Origin: Arthrobacter sp.
GTDB lineage: Bacteria; Actinomycetota; Actinomycetes; Actinomycetales; Micrococcaceae
Reading direction: 5' to 3'
DNA length: 11,102 nt
Assembly: GCA_018260285.1 (NCBI GenBank)
Contig: JAGLBH010000041.1
Location: 1 to 11,102, forward strand
Shown here: positions 1 through 7,297 of the stretch, piece after piece
Layout: each line of letters begins with the position of its first letter
Position numbering within the stretch: the first letter of the stretch is position 1
The notes under the pieces: generated by a model
Told to the model about the DNA's origin: nothing
Seen by the model: only the letters and a program-made list of their open reading frames with translations
The model's database searches: none
Position numbers and translations under genes: made by a program

Positions 1-414
1 GACCACGGAGTCCACGTTGACGCCGCGGATGGCCGCCACCTGGCTGCGCGCCACGGGCTGTCGATACGCGATGACGGCGAGCGTCTCCAGCGCCGCCTGG
101 CTCAGCCGGGCCTTCTGGCCGGAGAGCACGAACCGCTCCACTGTCTCCCGGTGCTCGGGTCGAGCGAACATGCGCCAGCCGCCGCCGACATGCCGGATCT
201 CGAAGCCGCGCACTCGGCTCAGCGGCTCGTCCCCCTCAGCCTGCCCGGGGAGGAGGCCCGCATACTCGCGGCCCAGCTCCTCGACCCCGATGCGCACCGT
301 CTCCTCGTCCTCCCCTACTGCCCGAGCAAGCTCCTCGGCGGACACCGGCGAGTCTGCCACCATGAGCACCGCCTCGATGAGGCTCAGCAGCGCGGCATCA
401 GCGCGGTCAGTCAT
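1..414 (-). CDS. scpB: ScpB, segregation and condensation protein B (N-terminal part, runs off window)
   Basis: ScpB is the winged-helix partner that binds the ScpA kleisin in the SMC-ScpAB complex, which compacts and helps segregate the chromosome. The visible 138 codons begin MTDRADAALLSLIEAVLMVA and hold the typical first winged helix (an SLIEAVLMVADSPVSAEELA-type opening), then LSRVRGFEIRHVGGGWRMFARPE and the well-conserved LSQAALETLAVIAYRQPVAR followed by IRGVNVDSVV, a hallmark of the second winged helix. The start ATG at 414-412 lies inside the end of scpA, so the two genes overlap by 8 bases and are probably translationally coupled. The 3' end lies beyond base 1. Family recognition is from the sequence; the role is from established knowledge of the family. 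No internal stop is seen. Confidence 0.93.
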   Translation of the reverse strand, partial: MTDRADAALLSLIEAVLMVADSPVSAEELARAVGEDEETVRIGVEELGREYAGLLPGQAEGDEPLSRVRGFEIRHVGGGWRMFARPEHRETVERFVLSGQKARLSQAALETLAVIAYRQPVARSQVAAIRGVNVDSVV

Positions 415-1264
415 CGTCACCCTCCTCAAGAATCGGCCCCTCCTGGAGCTCTGCGGGCCCCGTCCAGCGAGCCCAGATCACCTGCTCCTCCTGCTCAAGC
501 AGCACGAGCTGGCGGCGATAGAGCTCCAGCAGCGCCAGGAAGCGCACGACGAGGACGAGCCGGCTCTCGGCGTCGTCCGTCAGGTCCGTAAAGGTCAGGC
601 GACCGGCAGAGACGAGGCGACGTGAGAGCTCCTCCGCCTCCCCCGCGACGGTCACCGAGGACCCGTGGAGATGCTCGACGCCCACGCCCGTGGGGGCAGG
701 CGGCTTGACCTGCTCGAAGGCCGCCTGGGCCAGGCGGGCCAGCAGCTCTGGCGTGGCGGTGAACTCGAGACGGGGCTCGAGGCCGTCGAATCCCTCGCCT
801 CGGCGGACGTCCCGGGGGAAGGAGCGGGCCTGGTCGGCCAGGCGCTCCCCCATCGACTGGGCCGCCTGTTTGAAGGCCTTGTACTGGAGGAGCTTGGCGA
901 AGAGGAGGTCGCGAGCCTCGAGCGCCTCCACGTCCTCGAGCGACTCGACCTCCCCCTGCGGCAGGAGCCGCGCGGCCTTGAGGTCCAGCAGGGTGGCCGC
1001 CACCACGAGGAAGCCCGTCCGCTCGTCAAGGCGCTGCTCCTGGCTGCGAGCGTCGTCGCCCTCCCCCTCGGCGAGACGGAAGGTGAAGGCGAGGAACTCG
1101 TCGGTGACCTCGGCCAGGGCCACCTGCGTCACGTCCATCTCCTTGGAGGCGATGAGGTGCAGCAGCACGTCGAACGGGCCCTGGAAGTTGCTCAGGGAGA
1201 CGGCGAACCCGCCGACAGACGGTGAGTCAGCGGCGGGTTCCTCCGAGCGGTGTTCGGCGGCCAC
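407..1264 (-). CDS. scpA: ScpA, kleisin subunit of the SMC-ScpAB condensin
   Basis: The 285-residue product fits ScpA in length and layout. The N-terminal part carries the diagnostic VSLSNFQGPFDVLLHLIASK followed by MDVTQVALAEVTDEFLAF (about residues 23-60), the helical region that contacts the SMC neck. A TGFLVVAATLLDLKAARLLP helix follows (about 84-103). The middle is charged and variable. The C-terminal winged helix (about 225-270, FTDLTDDAESRLVLVVRFLALLELYRRQ) is the part that closes on the SMC head. The start is a GTG at 1264-1262, one base after the parA TAG stop. No good Shine-Dalgarno sequence is visible there, which suggests coupling to parA translation. The conserved core begins soon after this start, so no other start fits better. 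The end overlaps scpB by 8 bases. Confidence 0.95.
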   Translation of the reverse strand: MAAEHRSEEPAADSPSVGGFAVSLSNFQGPFDVLLHLIASKEMDVTQVALAEVTDEFLAFTFRLAEGEGDDARSQEQRLDERTGFLVVAATLLDLKAARLLPQGEVESLEDVEALEARDLLFAKLLQYKAFKQAAQSMGERLADQARSFPRDVRRGEGFDGLEPRLEFTATPELLARLAQAAFEQVKPPAPTGVGVEHLHGSSVTVAGEAEELSRRLVSAGRLTFTDLTDDAESRLVLVVRFLALLELYRRQLVLLEQEEQVIWARWTGPAELQEGPILEEGDDD

Positions 1265-1265
1265 T

Positions 1266-2144
1266 CTACGGAGCGCCGCCGCGCTCGATGAGCTCCTTGG
1301 CGAGGTTCCGATAGGCCTCTGCGCCGGGGTGGTTTCCGGCGAAGCTCGTGATCGGCTCGGCGGCCACGGTGGCGTCGGCGAACTTGATGGAGCGCTTGAT
1401 CGGCGTCTCGAAGACCTTGTCCCCGAAGGCCTCGACGAGCCGGTTCATGACCTCGCGGGCGTGGAGCGTGCGGGGGTCGTACATGGTGGCGAGCACGCCG
1501 TCGATCTTCAGGTCCGGGTTGAGGCGGTCCTGGACCTTCTCGATCGTCTCGACGAGCAGCGCCACAGCGCGCAGGGCGAAGAACTCGGGCGTCAGCGGGA
1601 TGATGACGCCGTGGGCTGCCGTCAGCGCGTTGACGGTGAGCAGGCCGAGGGACGGCTGGCAGTCGATGAGAATGACGTCGTAGTCATTGGCCACCTTGCG
1701 CAGAGCGCGGTCGAGAACCTGCTCACGGGCCACCTCGTTGACGAGCTGCACTTCCGCGGCCGAGAGATCGATGTTCGCGGGGAGCAGGTCGAGGTTCTCC
1801 ACCTCGGTCTCGAGAATGGTCGCATGGACGTCAACCTTGCGGTCCATGAGCACGTTGTAGACCGTGTCGTCGAGGTCGTGCGGGTTGGCGCCGAGGCCTG
1901 CGGAGAGGGCACCCTGCGGGTCGAAGTCCACGAGGAGCACCTTGCGCCCCAGCTCCGCGAGCGCGGCTGCGAGGTTGATGGTGGAGGTCGTCTTGCCGAC
2001 TCCGCCCTTCTGGTTCACCATGGCGATGACGCGGGCCGGGCCGTGAGACGTGAGGACCGGAGGCTCAGGGAATTCCCTCAGGGGCTTGCCTGTGGGGCCG
2101 AGCTGGGCATCGTCACTGGTCTTGGCAGCAGACTCGTTCGTCAT
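1266..2144 (-). CDS. parA: ParA/Soj-family ATPase, first gene of the scpAB operon
   Basis: This deviant-Walker P-loop ATPase of the ParA/Soj/MinD group has 292 residues. Visible motifs are the Walker A KGGVGKTT (46-53) with the signature lysine K46, the Walker A' stretch VDFDPQGALSAGLG (72-85) and the Walker B-like DVILIDCQPSLG (156-167). About 37 residues, rich in polar residues and proline, precede the ATPase core. No parB lies nearby; instead scpA follows after one base. This matches the parA-like gene that sits before scpAB in many actinobacteria (for example Rv1708 in M. tuberculosis), distinct from the origin-linked parAB pair. I chose the ATG at 2144 because a GGAG lies 6 bases upstream. 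An in-frame GTG at 2156 would add four residues but overlaps that ribosome-binding site. The exact partner and cargo are not known from sequence. Confidence 0.93.
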   Translation of the reverse strand: MTNESAAKTSDDAQLGPTGKPLREFPEPPVLTSHGPARVIAMVNQKGGVGKTTSTINLAAALAELGRKVLLVDFDPQGALSAGLGANPHDLDDTVYNVLMDRKVDVHATILETEVENLDLLPANIDLSAAEVQLVNEVAREQVLDRALRKVANDYDVILIDCQPSLGLLTVNALTAAHGVIIPLTPEFFALRAVALLVETIEKVQDRLNPDLKIDGVLATMYDPRTLHAREVMNRLVEAFGDKVFETPIKRSIKFADATVAAEPITSFAGNHPGAEAYRNLAKELIERGGAP

Positions 2145-2187
2145 GGAAAACTCCACGCATCCTTACGTCTTGAGGGCACTTCTCACT

Positions 2188-2202
2188 GGAACGTTACGTC
2201 CC
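2188..2202 (-). promoter_or_regulatory. Candidate parA operon -10 box inside an imperfect palindrome
   Basis: On the minus strand TAACGT (2196-2191) fits the actinobacterial TANNNT -10 pattern and would start a transcript about 40 bases before the parA ATG. No convincing -35 is seen 17-18 bases upstream. The box lies within a 15-bp imperfect palindrome (2188-2202) with 7-base arms that match at 6 of 7 positions around a central T. The heptamer TTACGTC occurs at 2194-2200 and again at 2163-2169, 31 bp away. Promoter and operator roles are inference. Confidence 0.3.
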
Positions 2203-2231
2203 CAACCTTCGATTCTGCCTTACCGGCGCTG

Positions 2232-2289
2232 AAAACGCCCCGAGCCTTGAAGCTCAGGTTGAAAGACCTGCGCCTCAAGGCTCGGGGCG
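2232..2289 (-). terminator. Strong intrinsic terminator of dctA
   Basis: A perfect 15-bp stem is formed by 2236-2250 and 2275-2289. An inner stem of 5 bp (2255-2259 with 2266-2270) caps it around a 6-base loop, with two paired bases flanked by single mismatches in between. Read on the minus strand, the GC-rich stem is followed by TTTTC (2235-2231), the usual layout of a Rho-independent terminator. It lies 47 bases past the dctA stop and before the parA promoter, so it should keep dctA transcripts out of the parA-scpA-scpB operon. Confidence 0.85.
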
Positions 2290-2336
2290 ACGGAGCGACG
2301 CCGCGGGGCTCTTCGCCGCTGGTCGCTGTGAGAGGA

Positions 2337-3692
2337 CTAGTGCGCTTCCATCGTCGTCTCGTCGAAGGGGATCTTCTTGTCGAGGACGTCGCGGGCGCGG
2401 CCCAGGTCGATCTCCTTGACCCACGTGCCCATGAGGAGCGTCGCAACGGCGTTGCCGGAGAAGTTCGTCAGCGCGCGGGCCTCGGACATGAAGCGGTCGA
2501 TGCCGACGATGAGTCCGACGCCGTCCAGCAGGTCGGGGCGATGCGCCTGCAGGCCGCCCGCCAGAGTGGCCAGGCCTGCGCCGGTCACGCCGGCAGCGCC
2601 CTTGGAGGCGATGATCATGAAGACGAGCAGCCCGATCTGCTCCCCCATGTCCATCGGCTTGCCCAGGGCGTGGGAGATGAAGATCGACGCCATCGTCAGG
2701 TAGATGGCGGTGCCGTCGAGGTTGAAGGAGTAGCCGGTGGGAACGGTGATGCCTACGACGGGCTTGGAGACGCCTGCGTGCTCCATCTTGGCGATGAGGC
2801 GGGGAAGAGCGACCTCAGAGGATGAGGTGGAGAAGATGAGGAGGTACTCCTTGCCGAGGTAGCGCATCAGCTTGAGGATGTTGAGACCCGTGACCGCCTT
2901 GAGCAGGGCTCCGAGCACGATGACGATGAACAGGGCGCAGGTGATGTAGAAGGCGACCATGAGCAGGAGCATGGACGTGATGGCCTTGACCCCGGTCCCG
3001 CCGACGACAGCGGCGATGGCGCCGAAGGCGCCGATCGGAGCGAGCCACATGATCATGGACAGGATGCGGAAGACGACCTTCTGGATGACCTGGATGAGCT
3101 CGAGAAGGGGCTTCGCCGTCGTTCCCAGCTGCTGGATGGCGAACCCGACGAGGAGGGCGATGAACAGCGTCTGGAGGATCGACTCGCCGGTCAGGGCGGC
3201 GAGCATCGTCTTCGGGATGATGCTCAGGATGAAGGACGTGGTGTCTGCGGGCTTCTCCGACTCCTTCATCTCATAGTGAGTGTTGGAGATGTTGAGCCCG
3301 TCACCCGGGTGGATGAAATTGCCGACCACCAGGCCGATGGCCAGGGCGAAGGTGGACATGACCATGAAGTAGACGAGCGCCATGCCGCCGACGCGGCCCA
3401 CAGTGGCGGCCTTGGCGATGGACCCGACGCCGATGACGATGGTGCAGAAGATCACCGGGGCGATGATCATCTTGATGAGGCTGACGAATCCCGTTCCGAG
3501 CGGCTTCATGGCCTTGGCCGTCTCCGGCGCGACGAGGCCCAGAACGGCGCCGGCGATGACTGCGACGATGACGGCGATGTAGAGGACGTGCGTGCCCTTC
3601 CCGCTCTTCTTGACGGGCGGGCGGCTGACCGCATCTCCCTCGGTGCCAGGGGGCGCGGCGTCGACGCCGCGAGGCTCAGGTGCGTGGCTCAT
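2337..3692 (-). CDS. dctA: C4-dicarboxylate:cation symporter (DctA, DAACS family)
   Basis: This 451-residue inner-membrane transporter is of the dicarboxylate/amino acid:cation symporter family and probably imports succinate, fumarate or malate with protons or sodium. The family landmarks are in order: hairpin 1 STSSSEVALPRLIAKME (about 288-304), the unwound TM7 motif SFNLDGTAIYLT (322-333), hairpin 2 SKGAAGVTGAGLATLAGGL (363-381) and the TM8 block GIDRFMSEARALTN (397-410). The serine-rich hairpin 1 and this TM8 block are closer to DctA than to GltP/GltT. About 33 polar, proline-rich residues precede the first membrane helix. The ATG at 3692 is preferred because AGGAG lies about 7 bases upstream; an upstream in-frame extension lacks a site. 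It is transcribed away from pta and ends at a strong terminator. Substrate choice is inferred from family similarity. Confidence 0.9.
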   Translation of the reverse strand: MSHAPEPRGVDAAPPGTEGDAVSRPPVKKSGKGTHVLYIAVIVAVIAGAVLGLVAPETAKAMKPLGTGFVSLIKMIIAPVIFCTIVIGVGSIAKAATVGRVGGMALVYFMVMSTFALAIGLVVGNFIHPGDGLNISNTHYEMKESEKPADTTSFILSIIPKTMLAALTGESILQTLFIALLVGFAIQQLGTTAKPLLELIQVIQKVVFRILSMIMWLAPIGAFGAIAAVVGGTGVKAITSMLLLMVAFYITCALFIVIVLGALLKAVTGLNILKLMRYLGKEYLLIFSTSSSEVALPRLIAKMEHAGVSKPVVGITVPTGYSFNLDGTAIYLTMASIFISHALGKPMDMGEQIGLLVFMIIASKGAAGVTGAGLATLAGGLQAHRPDLLDGVGLIVGIDRFMSEARALTNFSGNAVATLLMGTWVKEIDLGRARDVLDKKIPFDETTMEAH

Positions 3693-3737
3693 GGTGGTCT
3701 CCTGATTCAGCTTTCGGCCGCGAACTCTCAGCGACCT

Positions 3738-3771
3738 CTCACACAATAGATGATTCTGTGAGGGAATTCAC
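3738..3771 (-). promoter_or_regulatory. Candidate dctA promoter with overlapping dyad
   Basis: On the minus strand TATTGT (3748-3743) fits the -10 pattern, with a weak -35-like GTGAAT (3771-3766) 17 bases upstream. A start near 3735 would leave a leader of about 43 bases. An inverted repeat, CTCACA (3738-3743) and TGTGAG (3757-3762) separated by 13 bases, overlaps the -10 and could be an operator. The order of the half-sites is the reverse of a CRP/GlxR site, so I do not assign it to that family. Confidence 0.35.
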
Positions 3772-3889
3772 GGAAAGAATTCAGGATGTGTTGCCATGCC
3801 GTTCATCTGTCACCCTGCTGAGGGGTCATCCGCTGTCTCGAAGATCACGCGGATCAGCCTTTCTCTCCCCGGCATCGCACAAGGGGAAC

Positions 3890-3965
3890 GACGTAGAGTT
3901 GACGTGGTGGGCACCGCCTGCCGCTCATCGTGACCCCTGCCCCACCACCATGACGGAGAGTTTTC
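3890..3965 (+). promoter_or_regulatory. Candidate pta-ackA promoter region and ribosome-binding site
   Basis: Two overlapping readings are possible. TAGAGT (3894-3899) fits the TANNNT -10 pattern but has no clear -35. TTGACG (3899-3904) is a good -35 but lacks a clear -10 at 17-18 bases. The pentamer GACGT occurs twice here, at 3890-3894 and 3901-3905, one helical turn (11 bp) apart, which could be a regulator half-site pair. The site GGAGAG just before the pta ATG (about 3955-3960) is a good ribosome-binding site. The promoter is inferred. Confidence 0.3.
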
Positions 3966-6065
3966 ATGACCCAGGGTATTTTTCTTGACGCAATGACGCC
4001 GCGAGCGGGCAAGACGCTCATCGCCCTGGGGCTGGCGGACTCGCTCTTGCGCCGCGCCGACTCGGTGGGATACTTCCGCCCCGTCTTCCTCACGGACGAG
4101 GAGGACCAGGATCCGACGATCCGCCTCATGCGCAAGACCTTCGGCTTCACCGAGAAGACGGCCCGCGGCGGCATCTCCCTGGCTCGCTGCCGCGAGATCC
4201 TGGCGAGCGGGGACCACGACGAGCTGGACTCGATCGCCCTCGGGATCTACTCCGAGATGAGCCGGGAGTGCGACGTCATCATCGTGGACGGCACGGACCT
4301 GCTGGCCCACAACGCCGCCACGGCCGAGTTCGACATGAACGCGCGCCTGGCCAACAACCTGGGCTGCTCAGTGCTCGCCGTGACGAGCGGCGCCGGGGCC
4401 GAGTCCGTCGAGGACATCGTCAACTCGGTCGAGGTGACTCGGGCCGAGCTGAGCAGCGCCAAGACCGACATCCTGGCGATCATCGTCAACCGCGTCTCCC
4501 CCGAGATGGTGAAGGACGCCGAGGCCGCCATTCCGGTGGGCCGCCGCGGGGGCCACGTCTACGTCATTCCCGAGACGCCCGAGATCTCCCAGCCGACCGT
4601 CCACGAGGTCGTCTCCAAGCTGGGCCTCTCCACAGACAACCCCTCCGTGTCCCTCGACCGCGACATCCGGGCCGTCAAGGTCGCCGCGATGACCGTCGGC
4701 AACTTCCTGGCGCAGATGGGCGACGGCGACTTCGTCATCACCCCGGCCGACCGGTCGGACGTGGTCATGTCCACCCTCGCCTCCGCCCTCTCCCCCTCCT
4801 TCCCCGTGCCCTCGGGCCTGCTCCTCTCCGGTGGTCTCGAGACGAACGAGCCCACCCAGGCCCTCCTCAACGCCGCCCCGTTCCCGGTCCTGCGGACCGA
4901 CGTGGACACGTACTCCGCCGCTCAGCTCGTGGGCGGGGTCCAGGGCGAGCTGCGCGCGGGCGAGCCCCGCAAGATCGCCGCGGCCATGGGCGCCTGGTCC
5001 AAGCGGGTGGACGAGAAGGAGCTGCTCAGCCGCCTCGACCTCCCCCGCCCGGTCAAGCGGACACCTCTGCGCTTCCTCCACGAGCTCGTGGAGAAGGCCC
5101 GCTCCGAGCGACGCCGCGTGGTGCTCCCCGAGGGCGACGACGTGCGCGTGCTCCGTGCAGCCGAGATCATCCTCCGGCGCGACTTCTGCGACCTCGTGAT
5201 CCTCGGCGACGAGGCCACGGTGCGCGAGCTCATCCAGGCAGAGGGCATCGACCTCGCCATCTCCGCCGAGGAGGGGCAGCCCGGCGTGCGGCTCATCGAC
5301 CCGGCGTCGTCGCCCCTGCGCGAGAAGTACGCAGAGGAGTACGCGCGGCTCCGCGCCCACAAGGGCGTGGAGAAGGAGCAGGCCATGGAGCGCATGCTGG
5401 ACGGCTCCTACTTCGGCACCATGATGGTGCAGCTCGGGGACGTGGACGGCATGGTCTCCGGCGCCGCCCACACGACGGCCAACACGATCCGGCCCGCCCT
5501 CGAGTTCGTCAAGACGAAGCCCGGAGTCTCGATCGTCTCCTCCGTCTTCTTCATGCTCCTCGAGGACCGGGTGCTCGTCTACGGCGACTGCGCGGTCAAC
5601 CCCAACCCGGACGCCCAGCAGCTGGCCGACATTGCCGCCGCCTCCGCCGAGACGGCCCGGCAGTTCGGGGTGGACCCGAAGGTCGCCATGCTCTCCTACT
5701 CCACGGGCGGCTCCGGATCGGGCGCCGACGTGGACAAGGTCCGCGAGGCCACCGGCCTCCTCAAGGAGTCCCACCCGGAGATCGTCGCCGAGGGGCCCAT
5801 CCAGTACGACGCCGCCGTGGACCAGTCCATCGCCGCGTCCAAGCTGCCGGGCTCCCCGGTGGCAGGCCAGGCCACGGTCTTCATCTTCCCGGACCTCAAC
5901 ACGGGCAACAACACGTACAAGGCCGTCCAGCAGTCGGCGGGCGCCGTGGCCGTGGGCCCCGTGCTCCAGGGTCTGCGCAAGCCGGTCAATGACCTCTCCC
6001 GCGGCTGCACCGTGGACGACATCGTCAACACCGTGGCCATCACCGCCATCCAGGCTCAGGGCTGA
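3966..6065 (+). CDS. pta: Phosphate acetyltransferase, long two-part form
   Basis: Pta interconverts acetyl-CoA and phosphate with acetyl phosphate and CoA, the first step of acetate formation or, in reverse, of acetate use. The 699 residues match the long bacterial form. An N-terminal BioD-like P-loop domain (residues 1 to about 200) opens MTQGIFLDAMTPRAGKTLIA, with a degenerate Walker A that is usual in this family. A DRTGG-type middle domain follows (about 210-325). The catalytic PTA_PTB domain starts near residue 367 with VVLPEGDDVRVLRAA and includes GSYFGTMMVQLGDVDGMVSG, DCAVNPNPDAQQLADIA, MLSYSTGGSGSGADVDKV, GPIQYDAAVD and FPDLNTGNNTYKAVQQ, all conserved. The ATG has a GGAGAG site upstream. 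ackA begins 38 bases after the stop, so the pair is almost surely one operon. Codon use is strongly G/C-ending, as expected of a well-expressed core gene. Confidence 0.97.
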   Translation: MTQGIFLDAMTPRAGKTLIALGLADSLLRRADSVGYFRPVFLTDEEDQDPTIRLMRKTFGFTEKTARGGISLARCREILASGDHDELDSIALGIYSEMSRECDVIIVDGTDLLAHNAATAEFDMNARLANNLGCSVLAVTSGAGAESVEDIVNSVEVTRAELSSAKTDILAIIVNRVSPEMVKDAEAAIPVGRRGGHVYVIPETPEISQPTVHEVVSKLGLSTDNPSVSLDRDIRAVKVAAMTVGNFLAQMGDGDFVITPADRSDVVMSTLASALSPSFPVPSGLLLSGGLETNEPTQALLNAAPFPVLRTDVDTYSAAQLVGGVQGELRAGEPRKIAAAMGAWSKRVDEKELLSRLDLPRPVKRTPLRFLHELVEKARSERRRVVLPEGDDVRVLRAAEIILRRDFCDLVILGDEATVRELIQAEGIDLAISAEEGQPGVRLIDPASSPLREKYAEEYARLRAHKGVEKEQAMERMLDGSYFGTMMVQLGDVDGMVSGAAHTTANTIRPALEFVKTKPGVSIVSSVFFMLLEDRVLVYGDCAVNPNPDAQQLADIAAASAETARQFGVDPKVAMLSYSTGGSGSGADVDKVREATGLLKESHPEIVAEGPIQYDAAVDQSIAASKLPGSPVAGQATVFIFPDLNTGNNTYKAVQQSAGAVAVGPVLQGLRKPVNDLSRGCTVDDIVNTVAITAIQAQG

Positions 6066-6103
6066 GCGGCCGCTCCGGCGTCGTCGCTCGCGAAAGGATC
6101 ACC

Positions 6104-7240
6104 ATGCTCGTTCTCGTCATCAACTCAGGCTCCTCCTCCATCAAGTACCAGGTGCGCGACACCGAGACCCAGGAGGTCCTGACGAAGGGCCTCATCGAGG
6201 AGATCGGCTCCAGCGAGGTCACGGACCACACGCAGGGGCTCGACATCATCGCCCGGCGCCTCGAGGAGGAGCTCGGCGGGCGGAAGATCGACGCCGCCGG
6301 GCACCGCGTGGTCCACGGCGGCGAGCGGTTCTCCGAGCCGGTCGTCATCGACAACGAGATCGTGCGGGCCATCGAGCGCCTCGCTCCCCTCGCTCCGCTG
6401 CACAACCCGGCCCACGCCCTCGGCATCCGGGCGCTCATGAACACGTGGCCGGACCTGCCGCAGGTGGCCGTGTTCGACACCGCCTTCCACCGCACCATGC
6501 CTGAGCACGCCTGGCGCTATGCGGTGCCGGACGAGTGGTACACGAAGCACGGCATGCGCCGCTACGGATTCCACGGCACCTCCCACGACTACGTGACCGG
6601 CCAGGCCGCAGAGCTGCTCGGGCTCGAGCGCTCCGATTTCAACGGGATCATCGCCCACCTGGGCAACGGCGCGTCCGTCGCGGCCATCCAGGGCGGCCAG
6701 TCCATCGACACGTCCATGGGCTACACCCCCCTCGCGGGCCTCATCATGGGCACGCGCTCGGGCGACGTGGACCCCTCGGTCCTCACCGCCGCCCTGCGCC
6801 ACGTTCCCGGTGTGGAGACGGCCGACGATCTGGACCGAGTCCTCAACTCCGAGTCCGGTCTGCGGGCCCTCGGCGGCTCCAACGACATGCGCAAGCTCGA
6901 GGAGCTCGTCAAGGCCGGGGACCCTGCCGCCACTCTCGTCGTGGACATGGCCTCCTACCGCCTCGCCTCCTACATCGGCGCCTACCACGTGGCTGTCGGC
7001 GGCGCGAAGGCGCTCGTCTTCACCGCGGGCATCGGGGAGAACTCCGGGTTCTTCCGAGCGAAGGTCGCCGAGCGCCTCGGTGCGCTCGGAATCGTGCTCG
7101 ACGACGCCGCGAACGCCGCCCGCTCCGACGAGCCTCGCCGCATCTCCGCCCCGGACTCGGCCATCGACGTGCTCGTCATACCGACGGACGAGGAGCAGGC
7201 CATCGCGCTGGCCACGGAGAAGGCGCTGCAGCAGGGCTGA
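6104..7240 (+). CDS. ackA: Acetate kinase
   Basis: AckA moves phosphate between acetyl phosphate and ADP, giving acetate and ATP, or the reverse, and completes the Pta-AckA pathway. The 378-residue protein is a little shorter than the usual 400 or so but has all ASKHA-fold signatures: LVINSGSSSIKY (4-15, with N7), HRVVHGG (R68), PLHNP (H100), VFDTAFH (D125), YGFHGTSH (H157), HLGNGAS (185-191), DTSMGYTPLAGLIMGTRSGD (202-221, with R218), FTAGIGENS and TDEEQAIA near the C-terminus. These correspond to the catalytic Asn, Arg, His and Asp residues and the closing Glu described for Methanosarcina acetate kinase. The ATG at 6104 is preceded by GAAAGGA at a good distance. It lies 38 bases after pta. 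No frameshift or missing residue is seen. Confidence 0.97.
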   Translation: MLVLVINSGSSSIKYQVRDTETQEVLTKGLIEEIGSSEVTDHTQGLDIIARRLEEELGGRKIDAAGHRVVHGGERFSEPVVIDNEIVRAIERLAPLAPLHNPAHALGIRALMNTWPDLPQVAVFDTAFHRTMPEHAWRYAVPDEWYTKHGMRRYGFHGTSHDYVTGQAAELLGLERSDFNGIIAHLGNGASVAAIQGGQSIDTSMGYTPLAGLIMGTRSGDVDPSVLTAALRHVPGVETADDLDRVLNSESGLRALGGSNDMRKLEELVKAGDPAATLVVDMASYRLASYIGAYHVAVGGAKALVFTAGIGENSGFFRAKVAERLGALGIVLDDAANAARSDEPRRISAPDSAIDVLVIPTDEEQAIALATEKALQQG

Positions 7241-7261
7241 GCCGCACGGGCCGCGGGCACA

Positions 7262-7284
7262 CAGGCCTCCCACAGGGGAGCCTG
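7262..7284 (+). other. Small stem-loop between ackA and the DUF347 gene
   Basis: CAGG (7262-7265) pairs with CCTG (7281-7284) and CTCCC (7267-7271) with GGGAG (7276-7280), giving a 9-bp stem with one bulged C and a 4-base loop. No T-run follows, so this is not a classic terminator. It could stabilise the pta-ackA message, or pause polymerase before the next gene. Function is inferred only from the fold. Confidence 0.3.
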
Positions 7285-7297
7285 AGAGAAAAGAGAC

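Noticed and set aside
690..2825. Very long plus-strand open frame opposite scpA, parA and the end of dctA
   Set aside because: It is antisense to three genes with clear family motifs, its product is low-complexity Arg/Ser/Glu/Val-rich with no recognisable domain, and long antisense frames are common at this GC content.
3738..3762. CRP/GlxR-type site at the dctA promoter
   Set aside because: The half-sites are in the order TCACA-N-TGTGA with a long spacer, opposite to the TGTGA-N6-TCACA arrangement.
3764..3782. Two GAATTC copies 13 bp apart
   Set aside because: Short self-complementary hexamers in an AT-richer promoter; no further symmetry or repeat supports a function.
3680..3988. Plus-strand frame of 102 codons across the dctA-pta region
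   Set aside because: It overlaps the starts of both genes, has no ribosome-binding site, and has no family resemblance; the region is better read as divergent promoters.
4268..5992. Long plus-strand frame inside pta
   Set aside because: Arg/Gly/Pro-rich translation with no motifs; it is the shifted frame of pta, whose own frame has all family signatures.
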